Origin: Epithemia pelagica
Lineage: Eukaryota > Bacillariophyta > Bacillariophyceae > Surirellales > Surirellaceae
Direction: 5' to 3'
DNA length: 64,000 nt
Assembly (NCBI GenBank): GCA_946965045.2
Contig: OX337229.1
Span: 5,890,001-5,954,000, forward strand
Shown here: positions 21,040 to 30,680 of the stretch, in pieces
Numbering within the stretch: the stretch's first letter is position 1
Layout: each line of letters opens with the position of its first letter
Made by a program: the position numbers and the translations under genes
The notes under the pieces: model-generated
What the model saw: only the letters and a program-made list of their open reading frames with translations
Databases searched by the model: none
Told to the model about the DNA's origin: nothing

Positions 21040-24000
21040 TTACTTGGACTCGTCCTCCGTGGTCGTCGTGGTTGGCTGATTGGTATCGTCATTGGCTTGT
21101 TCGAACAGAGCCAGCTCCTTTTGAAACGACAACAAGATGTCTTGCAACCCCGTTCCGCCATCGGCAACCTCTTCACAGAGATCTGCCGCATGGGAAACAC
21201 ACACTTCAAAGAAGTGAGCATCACGGACTCGAGTTTCTTTCCAGTCCACTAATACCTTGGTTTCCGATTCCTCCTCGGCCACCGGGTCCACCGTCTTTTT
21301 GCTGGTTCCCATCCAGGACGTGAACATGCTGGAGCGACCTTCCTCGGGCTCGGCGGGTGAGAGTTCGGCTTGGACGAGCTCGTCAAATTTCACGTCGGGA
21401 CAATAATGAGCACAGGCCTTGTCCAACATGGTGCGAATCCTCGGGACATGGACCTTGATGACTCGTTGGTGCGTGGCAGCCGCACAGGATGGATGAATTT
21501 CCGTCTCCATGCTCGAATACTGAGGCCTCTTGGTCATGCGTTCGTGAAGACTGTCGTCAATCAAGAAGCAGTTTCGCATTTCGGCACAATCAAAGGCAAA
21601 TCGCAGCAAATCAAAGGATTCCTCCGACGAAACAGAAAGGCTTGGATTATCCAATACGGCCTTGTTGAATTGTCCGACACCAAAGGCTTGAAGCATACCC
21701 GTGGCATTCCCGTCTTTATCGTGACCAACGACCTTGAAGGGAGTTGTGGCATCGGCACCTTGATACATGAGGATCAAATCCTTGCCGGCGGGATGAATAT
21801 CCAGCATGTTTTGCGTGATTTCATAAACACCATCCTCAATAATCATGAGGGGCGGCGAGTCGTCGTTCTGTTTGCTCTCGCCCTTGTCGCCATCATTGTC
21901 GTCGTCCTTCTTGGTATTGCGGGGCAAGGCACTGCGAAGAACCTCCCAGGGTGCAAACAGGCGCGCATGTCCCGACGGAACCCAACCCGGCGATCCAAAG
22001 CATTCGACTCGCAACCGTCCCGTGGCAATCCATTGTTCAATATTCACCAACGGTCGCAAGAGATTGACCACTTCCATGACAAAGCCAATATTCCCACAGG
22101 CCAAGACGGTGAGGGACGAGCTCCGCGTCCACTTGGCCAACTCTTCATATTCTTCACTGGACGGTTTGAAAAAGGTGGCCAACCGTTGTCCTCGGGGGGC
22201 CGATAGATTGTGTGTGGTAAAATTGGTGCGGTTGGTTTTGGCCCGTCCTTGCAGGACACTGCTCCTCAAGTCGGAGGTTTTCCCATGTTCACTGCCGGTT
22301 GCCAAGACATCAATGGACAGACGCTGATTGTATCGGGAAATGAATTTGAAATCCGATTGCATGTCATCCGAGAGTGCCTTGGTCATCCAAATGAGCCACT
22401 GGTTGTGCGGATAGGTATTGTCGGAATACAAATTGGTAAAGGGAGAAATGCCCGTTCCCGATGCAAAGTAAATGGTACGGCCTTCATCCAATCGTCGCAA
22501 GACATGAGACTGGTACACTTGCACAATCACCTTGGTACCCGGTTCTCCTCGTACCAACAAGCGAGAGGCGACTCCATCTTCCCATTCATGGACGGTCAGA
22601 TACAGGAATCGGACATGACCGGATCGGCCATTTTGAACGACACTAATCGAATACAAGCGTGCCGTGAGGGGCGTGATACTTTGCAATTGTTCCAGAGAAA
22701 TGTCCCGGTTCGCCATGGTGGCGTGGTCGTCCGAGGCGGCGGCAAAATTACGAATTTGCCCATAGAGGGCAATGTCGTGGACGCGGGGAATTTTGGGGGC
22801 CTTTTCTCCCAAATGGTAATTCAATTGTTCTTGCCACGAACTCAAGTCCTGGACTTGTACTTCGGCATCCGGATTCAAACCGAGCTTGTGCAAGACCAAG
22901 TTGCAAAACTTGTCCCCGACATCTTTCATGTTGCGGGGCAAGATGCGCAAATGATCGCCCAAGGAACACCGCATGCCTTCTCCTTGCAAATCCAAACACA
23001 CACTCCACATGGAGGAATCACCCGTTCCGAGGGGGACGGCCGTTTCGTACAAGCGTGCGGTATGACGGAGATTCCGTCCGGGTCGTTCGGCAAAGCGATC
23101 CCGTTGCGATTCTTGCAGGGCACTCCGAATCCGATCTTCGGTCCGATCCAAGGGATGACCGGAATATCCTCCCATGGTGGCCTGACGTCCGGTCCGGAAC
23201 AACATGGTCATGTATCCATACAATTTGATCAAGTGGCGTCCCAAAAAGCCATTGTCACCGGCAAAGGTTTGCAAGGCATGAGCAAACAAGCCTTGCAATT
23301 CGGGATTGTGCGATTTGCGAATGTACATGTCAATGTGGGTCGTGTGGACATTGTCGGGCGTTTGAATGGCGCGAATAAAGTTGCCCCATCGACGGGGATA
23401 GGCAGCAATGTGTCGGGCCACATCGGCTCCGTGAATGCCGGTAAACTTTTTGCGATTGAAAAAGCAATCCATGAGTTGAAAGACGGGGACCGATTGTCCC
23501 GTACTGGGCGTCACAATCGGCGTCCCATCCGGGGTCACCTTGGTACAGGGCATGGGAATGGCCGTATCGGCAAAGAGACGGGAAAAGACAATGGCATCGG
23601 TCTGGGTCAAATCCGTCGCGGCACCATGATGAGGATTGACTTGGGCAAAGACATCGGTAATGCTTTCCCAAATTTTGCAAATATGAATCAAGGCTTGGGC
23701 CAAGACGCGATCGTCGGCTCGGGCGGCTGCTTCTTGGGCCTCGACACAAAGGAGGGGCAAGAGTGCCCCATGGGCCATGATGAGAAGCATGGCCATGTAA
23801 AAGTGTTGTTCCGATTGATCGACGGGAGGCATGCCCAAGACATTGAGTTGCAATTGATCCAATTGCAAATCATCGACATGATAATGTCCCGTAATGCGTT
23901 TTTGTCGCCAATTGTAGGTACTGTAATCGAGCAGGGTATAAAAGGGCAAATCATAATACTTTTTGCCCGTGCCATCTTCGACATGCCAATTCAAGCGACG

Positions 24001-24780
24001 ACGAATTTGACCCCAGGCATTCAACAAATCTTGTCGCGGTTTCATGCGTTCCGAACCACAATACCAATAGGTTTGCAAGACGGTGCCCACGACGGACGAG
24101 GCTCGCAACAATTCCTTTTCGTTAATGCTTTCCACCGGAAAGGCGGGCATGGCATCCACCTTGGCGCGAAATTGAGTGGGAGAAAACAAGAGACGGTCCC
24201 GAATTTCCTCCACCAACCCATCCCAGGCAACCAAGGCTTCGTGACGGGTCAAAAATTTTTGCAAGGGGGCCTGAGAGGGCATGAATCCATTTTCCGGGGA
24301 CAAGAAGCCATCGTTTTCATGCGTGACTTCTTCGTACAAGATTTGTCGGGCCCGTGAGCCCATGGTATCGTCACCACCACCGGACAAGGATTGACGATGC
24401 CGTGCACCGGGAGACGAATGCTTTTTGCGACTGCTGGAATCCCCCGGCAATCGCAACGTGTGCGTTTGTCTGCCCATGACGACGGCCCTGCTGGATTGAC
24501 CGACAATGCCCAAGAAGGATTCTTGGATTTTGCGACTGCTAAAATCCCGGGTCGACTTGTGCGTCCGAATGGCCTCCTTCAAGGCAATGGCTCGACGTTT
24601 CATGGCACTGGGATTGACCTTGCGACTCAATTCATCCAAGACAGTATCCACCAGTTTGTGAAATTCGGTGCGAAACGATCCATCGCCTTCGGTGGTCAAT
24701 TGCGTCTTTTGCGTATCATCCTTGCGCACCTTGTGGGTTTCGTAGTCCGGGTCGAGGGGTCGACTGCAATTGGCTCCCAT
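21040..24780 (-). CDS. Fusion: IDO/PrnB-like heme dioxygenase - FAD/NAD(P)H reductase - cytochrome b5
   Basis: One intronless frame, 1246 residues. MGANCS at the start fits N-myristoylation with an adjacent Cys for palmitoylation. Residues about 230-545 resemble the indoleamine dioxygenase/PrnB superfamily: helical, with GFLGRHLIKLYGYMTMLFRTGR and GGYSG; H515 is the candidate heme ligand. Residues about 575-935 are a ferredoxin-reductase-type flavoprotein: RLYSIS (708-713) for FAD, GTGISPF (775-781) for nicotinamide, and a C-terminal ACGN (894-897). Residues about 978-1040 are a cytochrome b5: HPAG (His996; usually HPGG), then GADATTPFKVVGH (His1020). The last 200 residues are unassigned. In mammals b5 and its reductase reduce IDO1, so the fusion looks like a self-sufficient chain NAD(P)H-FAD-b5-heme. 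The substrate (tryptophan or another indole) is not known. The dioxygenase call is the weakest part. Confidence 0.78.
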   Translation of the reverse strand: MGANCSRPLDPDYETHKVRKDDTQKTQLTTEGDGSFRTEFHKLVDTVLDELSRKVNPSAMKRRAIALKEAIRTHKSTRDFSSRKIQESFLGIVGQSSRAVVMGRQTHTLRLPGDSSSRKKHSSPGARHRQSLSGGGDDTMGSRARQILYEEVTHENDGFLSPENGFMPSQAPLQKFLTRHEALVAWDGLVEEIRDRLLFSPTQFRAKVDAMPAFPVESINEKELLRASSVVGTVLQTYWYCGSERMKPRQDLLNAWGQIRRRLNWHVEDGTGKKYYDLPFYTLLDYSTYNWRQKRITGHYHVDDLQLDQLQLNVLGMPPVDQSEQHFYMAMLLIMAHGALLPLLCVEAQEAAARADDRVLAQALIHICKIWESITDVFAQVNPHHGAATDLTQTDAIVFSRLFADTAIPMPCTKVTPDGTPIVTPSTGQSVPVFQLMDCFFNRKKFTGIHGADVARHIAAYPRRWGNFIRAIQTPDNVHTTHIDMYIRKSHNPELQGLFAHALQTFAGDNGFLGRHLIKLYGYMTMLFRTGRQATMGGYSGHPLDRTEDRIRSALQESQRDRFAERPGRNLRHTARLYETAVPLGTGDSSMWSVCLDLQGEGMRCSLGDHLRILPRNMKDVGDKFCNLVLHKLGLNPDAEVQVQDLSSWQEQLNYHLGEKAPKIPRVHDIALYGQIRNFAAASDDHATMANRDISLEQLQSITPLTARLYSISVVQNGRSGHVRFLYLTVHEWEDGVASRLLVRGEPGTKVIVQVYQSHVLRRLDEGRTIYFASGTGISPFTNLYSDNTYPHNQWLIWMTKALSDDMQSDFKFISRYNQRLSIDVLATGSEHGKTSDLRSSVLQGRAKTNRTNFTTHNLSAPRGQRLATFFKPSSEEYEELAKWTRSSSLTVLACGNIGFVMEVVNLLRPLVNIEQWIATGRLRVECFGSPGWVPSGHARLFAPWEVLRSALPRNTKKDDDNDGDKGESKQNDDSPPLMIIEDGVYEITQNMLDIHPAGKDLILMYQGADATTPFKVVGHDKDGNATGMLQAFGVGQFNKAVLDNPSLSVSSEESFDLLRFAFDCAEMRNCFLIDDSLHERMTKRPQYSSMETEIHPSCAAATHQRVIKVHVPRIRTMLDKACAHYCPDVKFDELVQAELSPAEPEEGRSSMFTSWMGTSKKTVDPVAEEESETKVLVDWKETRVRDAHFFEVCVSHAADLCEEVADGGTGLQDILLSFQKELALFEQANDDTNQPTTTTTEDESK

Positions 24781-26499
24781 GATGGATGCAAATCAGAATA
24801 CTGCCAAGGAAGAATGATATCGCACTCCTTTGCTTCTTGGATGGTCGTTCTCAGCAAGCGGGGGATGTTTCTCTCTGGTAGAACAGAATCCGTCGCTCCA
24901 CTGTCAATTGTCAATATACTATGACTCTCCCTGGTTGTTGTGGTGCCCACAATCAAAACACCAAACAACAAACTCTCTACCGGCTTTGGATTTGCAATCC
25001 CCAAACCAACAATAAACTGCATACAAGAAGACAGGAAAAGGGAGATCGAATATAAGATCTTATGGAGACATGACGATTTACGATGACCCGGCGAACCTGC
25101 CTACTGTTGAAGAGAGAGAGAATAGACAGAGGGAAGAGGGAATGGTGCTACGCGGTGGCGGTGGTAAGACGAGGATGAATTCGAGATGGCGACGACGGCA
25201 GCGAACAGCGAATAGGAGGTATATAATGACCTTCTCTGTGTCAGGAAGGGCTGTATGACGCATGACCCTGCCCATGAGGTAAACAGAGAAACACGCAAGA
25301 AGCAGAAAGAGTAGCAAAATTTTTTATGCTCTTTTAAAGCAAGCACGTGCGTATTGCGTATATCAATTAACGCATGACCCTTTTCTTCATCATACTCAAT
25401 CGCCGCTATGGGCCTCTAAGTCGTGACAACTCGTGATTCATGACTTACGTACTTCGTACTTGTGGGAACGTTCATTCCAAGTCCTTCTCATTTCGTAACC
25501 AGAAACCAGAGTGTTGTTGGCGGACGACAATCGAGAGCGCTCTTGTTGAGGAATACTAAATAATACTAAATACTAACCGAAGAAGCAGAGTATGCTTTGC
25601 TGGTTGCTGTTGTACCCTGGTTTTCTGCTGTGTTCTAATTTCTAATGTCTCCTTCGATGATGAGTAGCAGTTTCGGTTCTACCTTCTACCGTGTCCCCTG
25701 TCCCGTTCCCGTGTGATGATCATTGATTGTACCCGCCAGAACAGCAACCTTTGATTCGAACTTTTGCTGCCACCTCTCTTTTGGAGATTGTTCCATTGTT
25801 CCATTTTCGTTGATAGGTTCCGTATGCGTCAAGGGGCTATAATTCAAACCAATCTCCCAACCAGCTCCAAAGATCTCAAAATGTCTTTGAAATTCAGACA
25901 TCAACCAGTGTCGAGTGTCGAAGCAGAAGACCCATAAATCTTACCCACCTTTCTGTGGATTCATAGTCGTATGGGCATGTTGTAATGTTTGGTACGATCG
26001 ATTCGGTGAGATCGTAGCCCACGTAGAGAATTGCCGGTCGCCCCACGCGCCGTCAATTATCAACTCCCCCGCAGCTGTTGTCCACAATTCGTTCATTTCC
26101 CATAAAAAATTTAGATGATCCATATCCAACGCACCTCAAGCACTCTACTCTACTCTACTCTACTTGCTAGTACTCCTAGCTAGGAAGAGAAAGCGCATAG
26201 TTCTATTATAGTTCCACCAACGAATAGTAGAAGTAGTCGAGACTCTCGATGAGAAGAACACAGCCTTCCGGTCCTCGAGTACCTAGTACCTTTCTACTAC
26301 TACTCGTAGAACATAACCAGGATGATTGATGGGTGAGCCATATTATATATACCGATTGGCCACAAGGAATCGTGGCCGCCACCCTTCCTCCATGCATCGC
26401 ATACCGTAGAAACCAGTTGCACGTTCGCCACTCCGGTTCCATGTTGAGAAATCATTCTCTCCCAAACGATACCATTGCTTTCCGAAACTAGGAGGCTTC
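24781..26499. other. Intergenic 1.7 kb without a clear gene
   Basis: There are no convincing coding frames. It contains ACTACTACT-like short words and a CTCTA microsatellite near 26144-26165, followed by CTAGTACTCCTAGCTAGG palindromic words. The left 200 bases are probably the promoter of the fusion gene. Confidence 0.45.
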
Positions 26500-27921
26500 T
26501 TAAATGTCATTGGGTTCTTTCGCCGCCGCCGCCGTCGTCGTCGTGGTGTTATTTCTGTGGGGCAGCAGCAAACTGGGTTTGTGGGCCGCAATCTGGGCGG
26601 CGGCGGCCGCGTGCCGTTGATTGCGATTTTGCAAAAACAGCAGGGTGCGACGACTTTCCAGATAGAGTTGATCGTTCCATTCATCGCCCTTGGCAAAACA
26701 GCGAATCATGTGTTTGGGTTTCAATTGATGTCCAATCACCAAATAATCGTCCTTGGTACACCGGCCCGAATTTTTAAAAAAGGGACTCATCATCCACCAC
26801 ACATCCAGGGGCGATTCGTTTAACCAAATGCCCACGGACGTGTCTTCGCCTTGATAATAGACCAAGTTGGGTTGCGAGGCCAAATAGGCCGCGACGGGGC
26901 GTGATACAACGTGACCGCAACTGCCGAGCGGAAAATAGGGATACTTGCGGGGTATATATTGATATTCGGCCCATTTGCCCGCTCGATGAGCAAGAGCATC
27001 AATGCCAATGTGACCCATGACAATTGGTTGTTCGGGATTGTACAAATCCAACAAGGCGCGTTGCAATGTCGAGATGCGGGCCACCATGTCATCGTCCGTC
27101 TTGAGAATCCATTCCACATTCGGTTGGTTCCGAATGACCCATTGATAGCCAAAATGGACTTTGTAGGGCAAACTCATGTAGGATTCGGGCAAAATGACAT
27201 CAATCACGTCTCCGTACGTGTGCGACTCATTCACCAACTGTTCTTGGACCGTCTTGGTTTCGTTGGTGTGAGGTGTAGCCACACCACCGACAATAAAATA
27301 GACGGAATGACCTTGGGCCCACGTTTGTCGAATGGCTTGACGATTCGCAAAATGGGACCGAGACGACAAGCACAGGACAATCAAGGTATCGTTGGGATAC
27401 CGCGCCGACGGCAAGGGAATCGTCGTGGAGACTGGTATGGCGGGTTGACTGTAATTGTAAAAAATACCCTCCGCCTTCCATTGTTCAATCTGGTCGTTGT
27501 GAATTTTCTTCAACTGGTCGGGAGTCAACACAGGAGTGACACTTTCCGGAGGAGTATCCTTCGTTTTGACGATTCGGAATTTCTGGGTGGTACTCGTCGT
27601 CGTCGTAGACAATGGCTTGGTATTGGACAATGCTGGGTTTGATGGATTCTCGGGTACCAACAATGGGTTTTCTGGTGCAGCCTCTTCTCCTTCTTTTTCG
27701 AGGCCGTCCGCCAACCGATGAGGGGTGACAATGGTCAGGGCTTGTTTCAAGGACCGTTGTACAAAGAACACCGAGACTGCGAGTAATGCCACACCGTAGT
27801 AGTAGTTTCGAGAACGACGACGAAGAGGACGACAAGTACGGCAGAATGCATCGGCCGATTTGTTGTGGTTGCGACGGCTCCTCTTGTTGCGAGGGACAGT
27901 GTACATGTCCATAGGTTCCAT
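26500..27921 (-). CDS. GT31-family (beta-1,3-galactosyltransferase-like) Golgi glycosyltransferase
   Basis: 473 residues from the ATG at 27921 (MEPMDMYTV). Type II membrane layout: a short basic cytoplasmic tail (RRRSRN), one membrane span near residues 40-57 (YYYGVALLAVSVFFV), a Pro/Ser/Thr stem, then the catalytic domain. GT31 marks seen: RQAIRQTWAQG, the DxD metal site WILKTDDDM near residue 270, and EDTSVGIWL near 357, matching the usual EDVxxG motif. The family moves Gal or GlcNAc from a UDP-sugar onto glycans in the Golgi lumen; the exact donor and acceptor are unknown. The C-terminus ends in a Thr and Ala run. It is divergent from the tRNA and LSM10 block. Confidence 0.88.
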   Translation of the reverse strand: MEPMDMYTVPRNKRSRRNHNKSADAFCRTCRPLRRRSRNYYYGVALLAVSVFFVQRSLKQALTIVTPHRLADGLEKEGEEAAPENPLLVPENPSNPALSNTKPLSTTTTSTTQKFRIVKTKDTPPESVTPVLTPDQLKKIHNDQIEQWKAEGIFYNYSQPAIPVSTTIPLPSARYPNDTLIVLCLSSRSHFANRQAIRQTWAQGHSVYFIVGGVATPHTNETKTVQEQLVNESHTYGDVIDVILPESYMSLPYKVHFGYQWVIRNQPNVEWILKTDDDMVARISTLQRALLDLYNPEQPIVMGHIGIDALAHRAGKWAEYQYIPRKYPYFPLGSCGHVVSRPVAAYLASQPNLVYYQGEDTSVGIWLNESPLDVWWMMSPFFKNSGRCTKDDYLVIGHQLKPKHMIRCFAKGDEWNDQLYLESRRTLLFLQNRNQRHAAAAAQIAAHKPSLLLPHRNNTTTTTAAAAKEPNDI

Positions 27922-28088
27922 CCTGGAACACACACAAGTTTGCAATCGTTTCGGTATGGTGCTTTTGGTGGAGGGAATCTCAATGTGTTGATCAACTGTG
28001 GATCACAACGGATGGAGGGTCGTGTGAAGTTGACCATACACATACGTAACAATTTATGTACTCAAAATCCTCCAATACTGCTAGTAGC

Positions 28089-28162
28089 GCCTCTATAGCT
28101 CAGTTGGTTAGAGCATGTCATTAGTAATGACAAGGTCCTGGGTTCGATTCTCAGTAGAGGCT
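28089..28162 (+). tRNA. tRNA-Thr (anticodon AGT)
   Basis: A full cloverleaf: the 7-bp acceptor stem GCCTCTA/TAGAGGC is perfect, D arm GCTC/GAGC, anticodon stem TGTCA/TGACA with loop TTAGTAA (anticodon AGT), variable loop of five, and T arm CTGGG TTCGATT CTCAG. The discriminator base is T, and CCA is not encoded. A TTTT stop for polymerase III lies about 10 bases downstream. No intron. Confidence 0.95.
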
Positions 28163-28169
28163 TGCGGAA

Positions 28170-28208
28170 CCTTTTAGGCCAGGGAAAGCCGAAAACCTTA
28201 ACGCTAAA
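28170..28208 (+). repeat. Direct repeat, copy 1 (AGCCGAAAACCTTAACGCTA word)
   Basis: Shares GCCGAAAACCTTAACGCTAA and its flanks with a second copy at 28492-28530. Diverged copies lie near 30728 (GGAAACCTTGACGCTAAA) and 32677 (AGAAAACCTTAACGCTAA). At 28.5 and 30.7 kb it lies shortly before the LSM10-like start, so it may be part of that promoter. Confidence 0.8.
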
Positions 28209-28213
28209 GGAGT

Positions 28214-28484
28214 AGCTAGTGTCTCTAGTCTACCACTGTCCTCATGGTGAGGACAAGTATACCCCAGTACATTTTCCTACGCAACGGAAAATCACTCAAT
28301 TTTTTTCAAAGTGGTTTTCAAGGCTTGGGGTAAAAATTCTCTACGGGAAATCGAATATGAGGAATTTTTTGATATGTTCAGTGGTCGAATCGGCCAAACT
28401 TTTTAAAGAAAAACTTATGTTCCAGATTTGAACTTCTGGTAGGCTTTCTACTTAGGGTACCCGGAGGTAGACTAGACACTAGCT
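28214..28484. mobile_element. Small inverted-repeat element (MITE-like), 271 bp
   Basis: The left end AGCTAGTGTCTCTAGTCTAC (from 28214) is matched in reverse complement at the right end, GGTAGACTAGACACTAGCT (28466-28484), apart from a 2-base gap. The inside has no gene; a hairpin GTCCTCATGGTGAGGAC lies at 28238-28254. The element is flanked on both sides by the 39-bp direct repeats listed here, longer than a usual target duplication. Confidence 0.5.
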
Positions 28485-28491
28485 GAATCTT

Positions 28492-28530
28492 TTTGGCCAC
28501 GTAGAGCCGAAAACCTTAACGCTAAAGGTG
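28492..28530 (+). repeat. Direct repeat, copy 2 (LSM10-like promoter side)
   Basis: Second copy of the 28170-28208 repeat, 43 bases before the LSM10-like ATG. The pair brackets the inverted-repeat element. Confidence 0.8.
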
Positions 28531-28572
28531 TATCGAGTCGATTCCTCTTTCATTTTCTTGTGAGAAGTGACA

Positions 28573-28998
28573 ATGACAAGCAACCCACGGAAATCATCGT
28601 CGTCGTCGTACGGCAAGGCGACCTTGGGATCCTTGCTTCGTCATTTTGTGGATCAACATTTGACGGTGGAACTCAAAAACGGACGACAGTATCGTGGCAT
28701 TTTGTCGTCGGCCGAAGATAGCATGTCCTTGCAATTGGTCGAAGCCGTCCAACTGGCACCGCGTGGGAGTACTAGCAAGAACGACCACAACAACCAGCGA
28801 GAAGACGAACCCAAGAATTCTTCCTTGTCTTATTTTCCCACCCTCTTTGTTCGAGGATCGACGATTCGGTACATTCATTTTCCCAATCATTGCAATTTGG
28901 CAGGAACCATCAAGGCGGGACGAGAACGAGAAAAAAGTGCGGCCCATCGCTATCAACGAGGCATTCGCAAACAGCCAACCAACAAGGCACCACCCTAG
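28573..28998 (+). CDS. LSM10-like Sm protein (U7 snRNP type)
   Basis: 141 residues, no intron, ATG at 28573. Sm1 motif at residues 17-57 (LGSLLRHFVDQHLTVELKNG, then RGILSSAEDSMSLQL); Sm2 at about 92-104 (FVRGSTIRYIHFP). The Sm2 form, with xVRYxHxP, is that of LSM10, which replaces SmD1 in the U7 snRNP for histone pre-mRNA 3' processing; a SmD1-like role is the alternative. Sm1 and Sm2 are joined by a long Ser/Asn/Lys linker (63-90), and the tail is basic (REREKSAAHRYQRGIRK). Broken copies lie at 17885, 30728 and 32722; this is the only copy with an intact frame, so it is probably the working gene. Confidence 0.82.
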   Translation: MTSNPRKSSSSSYGKATLGSLLRHFVDQHLTVELKNGRQYRGILSSAEDSMSLQLVEAVQLAPRGSTSKNDHNNQREDEPKNSSLSYFPTLFVRGSTIRYIHFPNHCNLAGTIKAGREREKSAAHRYQRGIRKQPTNKAPP

Positions 28999-29082
28999 CA
29001 ACAACAACAACAACAACGACGACCTTTGGATGGTGGTGTATAGTGTGGCGGGTTCCATGTCACTCCGTCCTCCTCTTCTTCA

Positions 29083-29385
29083 TTTGTGGAACGCAATGCT
29101 CATTTCTCGCAACAACACCAACAGGCTATATGGTCTCACCCCTTGCAGCAAGCCTCCAAGGCCTTGACCCGCTTGTTGGGTCCGCAGGTGGTCGAGGCCA
29201 TTGTGTAGCCCAGCATTACCCAGTACCAAACATGTCGTTCACGTAACCATTGCACATTGCCCGACAAGCGCTCCCTCAGTACTTGTGGCAAGCCGTGGAA
29301 CCATATACTGTGGAATGCTCGACTTGTCAAGCTCCATGAAACGGACGATGACCGAGTCCAATTGTCGATTCAGCCGACGATTGCG
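29083..29385 (+). pseudogene. Decayed FAD-monooxygenase fragment
   Basis: This matches the intact monooxygenase from its VERDAHFSQRH region to the NARLVQYQETDDDRVQLSIQ region. It has an in-frame TAG after EAIV, indels, and an internal loss of the VHTANG...KPKRQ part. The part before codon ~143, including the FAD-binding GxGxxG, is also gone: the sequence jumps straight from the duplicated LSM10 3' flank to GTGGAACGCAATGC. The deletion end falls at a GTGGARCG word present at both sites of the intact copy. Confidence 0.85.
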
Positions 29386-29413
29386 GAGCCGGCGTCACCA
29401 CCGCGCGATACTT

Positions 29414-29589
29414 CCTTGGAGGATCCGTTGCAACTCTTTGACAACTTGACACCTCTCGACGAAAACAACTTGGAGGAGGATCAACAAGAGTATGATGCCT
29501 TCTTGTCTCTACTGGAAGACTATCTAGTTACACTACGGTGTGACGACACTGTGGCATTACGACTGCAATTTCAGACTAATACGGAATAG
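29414..29589 (+). pseudogene. 3' fragment of the Zn2Cys6 factor gene
   Basis: It encodes DPLQLFDNLTPLDEN followed by an acidic stretch and YDAFLSLLED, matching the C-terminus of the gene at 57587-58927 (DPLQLFDNLTPLDEN ... YEAFLSLLNE). The frame then runs on to a TAG at 29587. Only the last ~40 codons survive, joined to the monooxygenase remnant. The orientation towards the NmrA-like gene is the same as at the 57 kb locus. Confidence 0.8.
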
Positions 29590-29628
29590 CAGACTACTAC
29601 GTAGTAGATGCTGCTGGTTCCACAAGTG

Positions 29629-30549
29629 TTACATGAACTTTTTGTATTCTTCGCTCTCCAACCACGCGTCAAAGGAAATCAACCCTCCAATTTCCTTGTC
29701 ACTGTTGTGTTTGCGAGTCTTGGTTTCGGGCCCATAATATCCGTACTCTTCGAACCACTGAACCATGTTGGCCAATTCTTGCGCGCCCTCAAACAGGGTA
29801 GCAAACGTTGTGGGATCCTCATACTGGACACGACCTGGTTTGCCCAACTTGTGGGAAATCTTGGCGACGATGTCTTCTACCGAAATCGTTTCGACTTGCA
29901 AGAGAATGCTGCGTTGGTTGTACTTGGCTGGATCCTGGGCCGCGGCCAAAACCGATGGTCCCACTCCGGTGGCAACGTCAAACTGACTAAACGGGTGCCC
30001 CTCTTTACCGGGCCATGTCCAGACCAAGGTACCATCCTCCTCGGTTGCCTTGAAGAAGGTAAACCAGTTGGAATAATAGGCCGCTGGTTCGACGGCTGTC
30101 ACGGTCTCAAAGCCGAGAGTTTGGAGATGTTCCCAGGATTCGGCCTTGAGGGAAAAATGAGGAACGTGAATCCTTCCTCCCGAAACCTTGTCCACATTGG
30201 TCAGGGAGGAGAAAATAACGTGTCGGACTCCGGCTTGTTTGGCTTGGTCGAAAATGGCATTGGTGATTTCGCCTTCCTTGGTTCCAATGTCGGGGTCCCA
30301 AAAGTTTACCACCACAAAGGCAATGTCGGCTCCCTCAAAGGCTTTCGAAAGAGACGATGGGTTCTTGACGTCTCCCGCGACCATTTCGACGCCTCGTTGC
30401 TTCAAGGCGTTGGCGGCCGGAGAGTCCACATTGCGACTCACACCTCGGACTTTGAAGGAGGAGGACGACGAGAGAAAGGTATTGACAACCGAACAGCCCT
30501 GGCCTCCAAGGGCTCCAAGGACGGCAATAGTTTTGGGATTCACAATCAT
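29629..30549 (-). CDS. NmrA-like NAD(P)-binding protein
   Basis: 306 residues from the ATG at 30549 (MIVNPKTIAVLG). The N-terminal Rossmann motif TIAVLGALGGQG fits the NmrA/atypical SDR family (GxxGxxG), followed by a strand with RGVSRN that would contact NADP phosphate. Further on: DVKNPSSLSKAFEGADIAFVV and HVIFSSLTNVD, as in NmrA and HSCARG redox-sensing proteins; the catalytic YxxxK of classical SDRs is not evident. Such proteins sense the NADP(H) ratio or act as quinone or isoflavone reductases; which applies here is unknown. The promoter carries a 15-bp palindrome and is copied at 32.6 and 57.0 kb. A truncated copy of the gene lies at 57201. Confidence 0.88.
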   Translation of the reverse strand: MIVNPKTIAVLGALGGQGCSVVNTFLSSSSSFKVRGVSRNVDSPAANALKQRGVEMVAGDVKNPSSLSKAFEGADIAFVVVNFWDPDIGTKEGEITNAIFDQAKQAGVRHVIFSSLTNVDKVSGGRIHVPHFSLKAESWEHLQTLGFETVTAVEPAAYYSNWFTFFKATEEDGTLVWTWPGKEGHPFSQFDVATGVGPSVLAAAQDPAKYNQRSILLQVETISVEDIVAKISHKLGKPGRVQYEDPTTFATLFEGAQELANMVQWFEEYGYYGPETKTRKHNSDKEIGGLISFDAWLESEEYKKFM

Positions 30550-30680
30550 GATGATGAGGATGATAATTTGTTGGTGGGTTGATTTAATGTTGGTTTGGTT
30601 GTGGTTGTTTGCGTTTTGTATTTTGTGAGAGCAAAAGAAAAACGACATGGGTCTGGTGCTGGTGCGCGTCGGCGAAAGCG

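Noticed and set aside
22210-24357. 715-codon frame on the plus strand, opposite the heme-flavin fusion
   Set aside because: It is the antisense of a clearly domain-bearing gene, has no recognisable motif of its own, and follows from codon bias on the other strand.
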